Assembly (NCBI GenBank): GCA_937902295.1
Contig: CALGUM010000128.1
Location: forward strand, 1-5,808
DNA from: an uncultured Candidatus Saccharibacteria bacterium
Lineage (GTDB): Bacteria > Patescibacteriota > Saccharimonadia > Saccharimonadales > Saccharimonadaceae
DNA: 5,808 bases
Direction: 5' to 3'
Shown: one piece after another, positions 5,478 through 5,808 of the stretch
Layout: every line of letters starts with the position of its first letter
Numbering within the stretch: the stretch's first letter is position 1
Notes under the pieces: model-generated
Seen by the model: the letters and a program-made list of their open reading frames with translations, nothing else
The model's database searches: none
What the model was told of the DNA's origin: nothing
Translations under genes and position numbers: made by a program

Positions 5478-5808
5478 ATGAACATTCTTGTCACCGGGGG
5501 CGCCGGTTATATTGGTAGCCATACTGTTATCAAGCTCATCGAGGCACGTCACACACCTATCGTAGTCGATAGTTTTGTAAATAGTAGCGCAGAATCGCTC
5601 AATCGAATTCAGCAAATTACCGGCACAAAACCAATTTCATACGAACTTGATATTCGAGATACGGCTGCACTCGAGGAAGTATTTGCACAGCACTCGATCG
5701 ATGCCGTCATCCATTTCGCAGGCCTCAAGGCAGTAGGAGAAAGTACCGAACAGCCGCTCCTCTATTATCAGAACAATCTCGATTCCACGCTTGCGTTACT
5801 AGACGTTA
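5478..5808 (+). CDS. galE: UDP-glucose 4-epimerase, N-terminal part (cut by window end)
   Basis: Only the first 110 codons are present; full-length GalE is about 330-340 residues. The protein is an extended short-chain dehydrogenase/reductase that interconverts UDP-glucose and UDP-galactose (some members also the N-acetyl forms) using tightly bound NAD. The N-terminal dinucleotide-binding loop GGAGYIGSH is at 7-15. The acidic residue after the second strand is in VVDSF (25-29), the ELDIRD segment follows (about 54-59), and the strongly conserved HFAGLKAVGES is at about 79-89. The last of these is typical of GalE rather than of general sugar dehydratases. The catalytic Ser/Thr and YxxxK lie beyond the window. 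It probably supplies galactose-type donors to the adjacent surface-glycan enzymes. The start is supported by an extended -10 just upstream and by the glycine loop lying at the usual distance. Confidence 0.92.
   Translation, partial: MNILVTGGAGYIGSHTVIKLIEARHTPIVVDSFVNSSAESLNRIQQITGTKPISYELDIRDTAALEEVFAQHSIDAVIHFAGLKAVGESTEQPLLYYQNNLDSTLALLDV

Noticed and set aside
5430..5615. Minus-strand frame of 61 codons
   Set aside because: It is antisense to the galE start, whose GGAGYIGSH motif is unmistakable on the plus strand.
50..5808. Recoding of TGA as glycine or tryptophan (Gracilibacteria or Mycoplasma type)
   Set aside because: All seven frames are intact with the standard code, and Gly and Trp are encoded by ordinary codons. 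The lack of TGA among five stops is too small a sample to mean anything.

Overview
The window looks like one end of a metagenomic or single-cell contig from a small-genome bacterium, most likely Candidate Phyla Radiation (Patescibacteria) and probably Saccharibacteria (TM7). This assignment is an inference (about 0.6 confidence). It rests on the compact layout, on mostly leaderless-looking genes with extended -10 promoters right against the start codon, on an O-antigen-ligase-like membrane protein carrying a KAWKE motif, and on a type IV pilin-like protein beside surface-polysaccharide genes. All frames read with the standard bacterial code. The five visible stop codons are TAA or TAG, and no in-frame TGA is needed, which argues against the recoded Gracilibacteria and Absconditabacteria. 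The first 49 bases are not biological: they are an Illumina TruSeq adapter with its index.

Layout from left to right. Bases 1-49 are adapter. Bases 50-367 (minus) are the N-terminal part of an O-antigen ligase/polymerase-like membrane protein, cut off by the contig end. Divergent from it, 407-1843 and 1844-2986 (plus) form a two-gene operon: an initiating polyprenyl-phosphate sugar-phosphate transferase and a family 4 glycosyltransferase. Convergent with these, three minus-strand genes follow one another: a type IV pilin-like protein with a polyproline stalk and a DUF1566/Lcl-like C-terminal domain (5390-4263), a HIGH-motif nucleotidyltransferase (4208-3771) and a LOG-family phosphoribohydrolase (3710-2997). 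Each of the three has its own recognisable promoter. At the right edge, divergent from the pilin gene, lies the start of galE (5478 to the window end).

How they fit together. The sugar transferase would load the first sugar phosphate onto a membrane lipid carrier, the GT4 enzyme would extend it, the ligase-like protein would polymerise or transfer the glycan, and GalE would supply UDP-galactose-type donors: a cell-surface glycan module. The pilin fusion is the standout. It has a normal prepilin signal and helix, then 15 consecutive prolines encoded by a GGY-type trinucleotide tract, then a cysteine-containing domain resembling families linked to adhesion. It could be a pilus-displayed or membrane-anchored adhesin, for example for host contact in an epibiont. 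The architecture is read directly from the sequence; the function is inferred.

No tRNA, rRNA, CRISPR array or insertion sequence was seen. Every gap between genes is under 90 bases.
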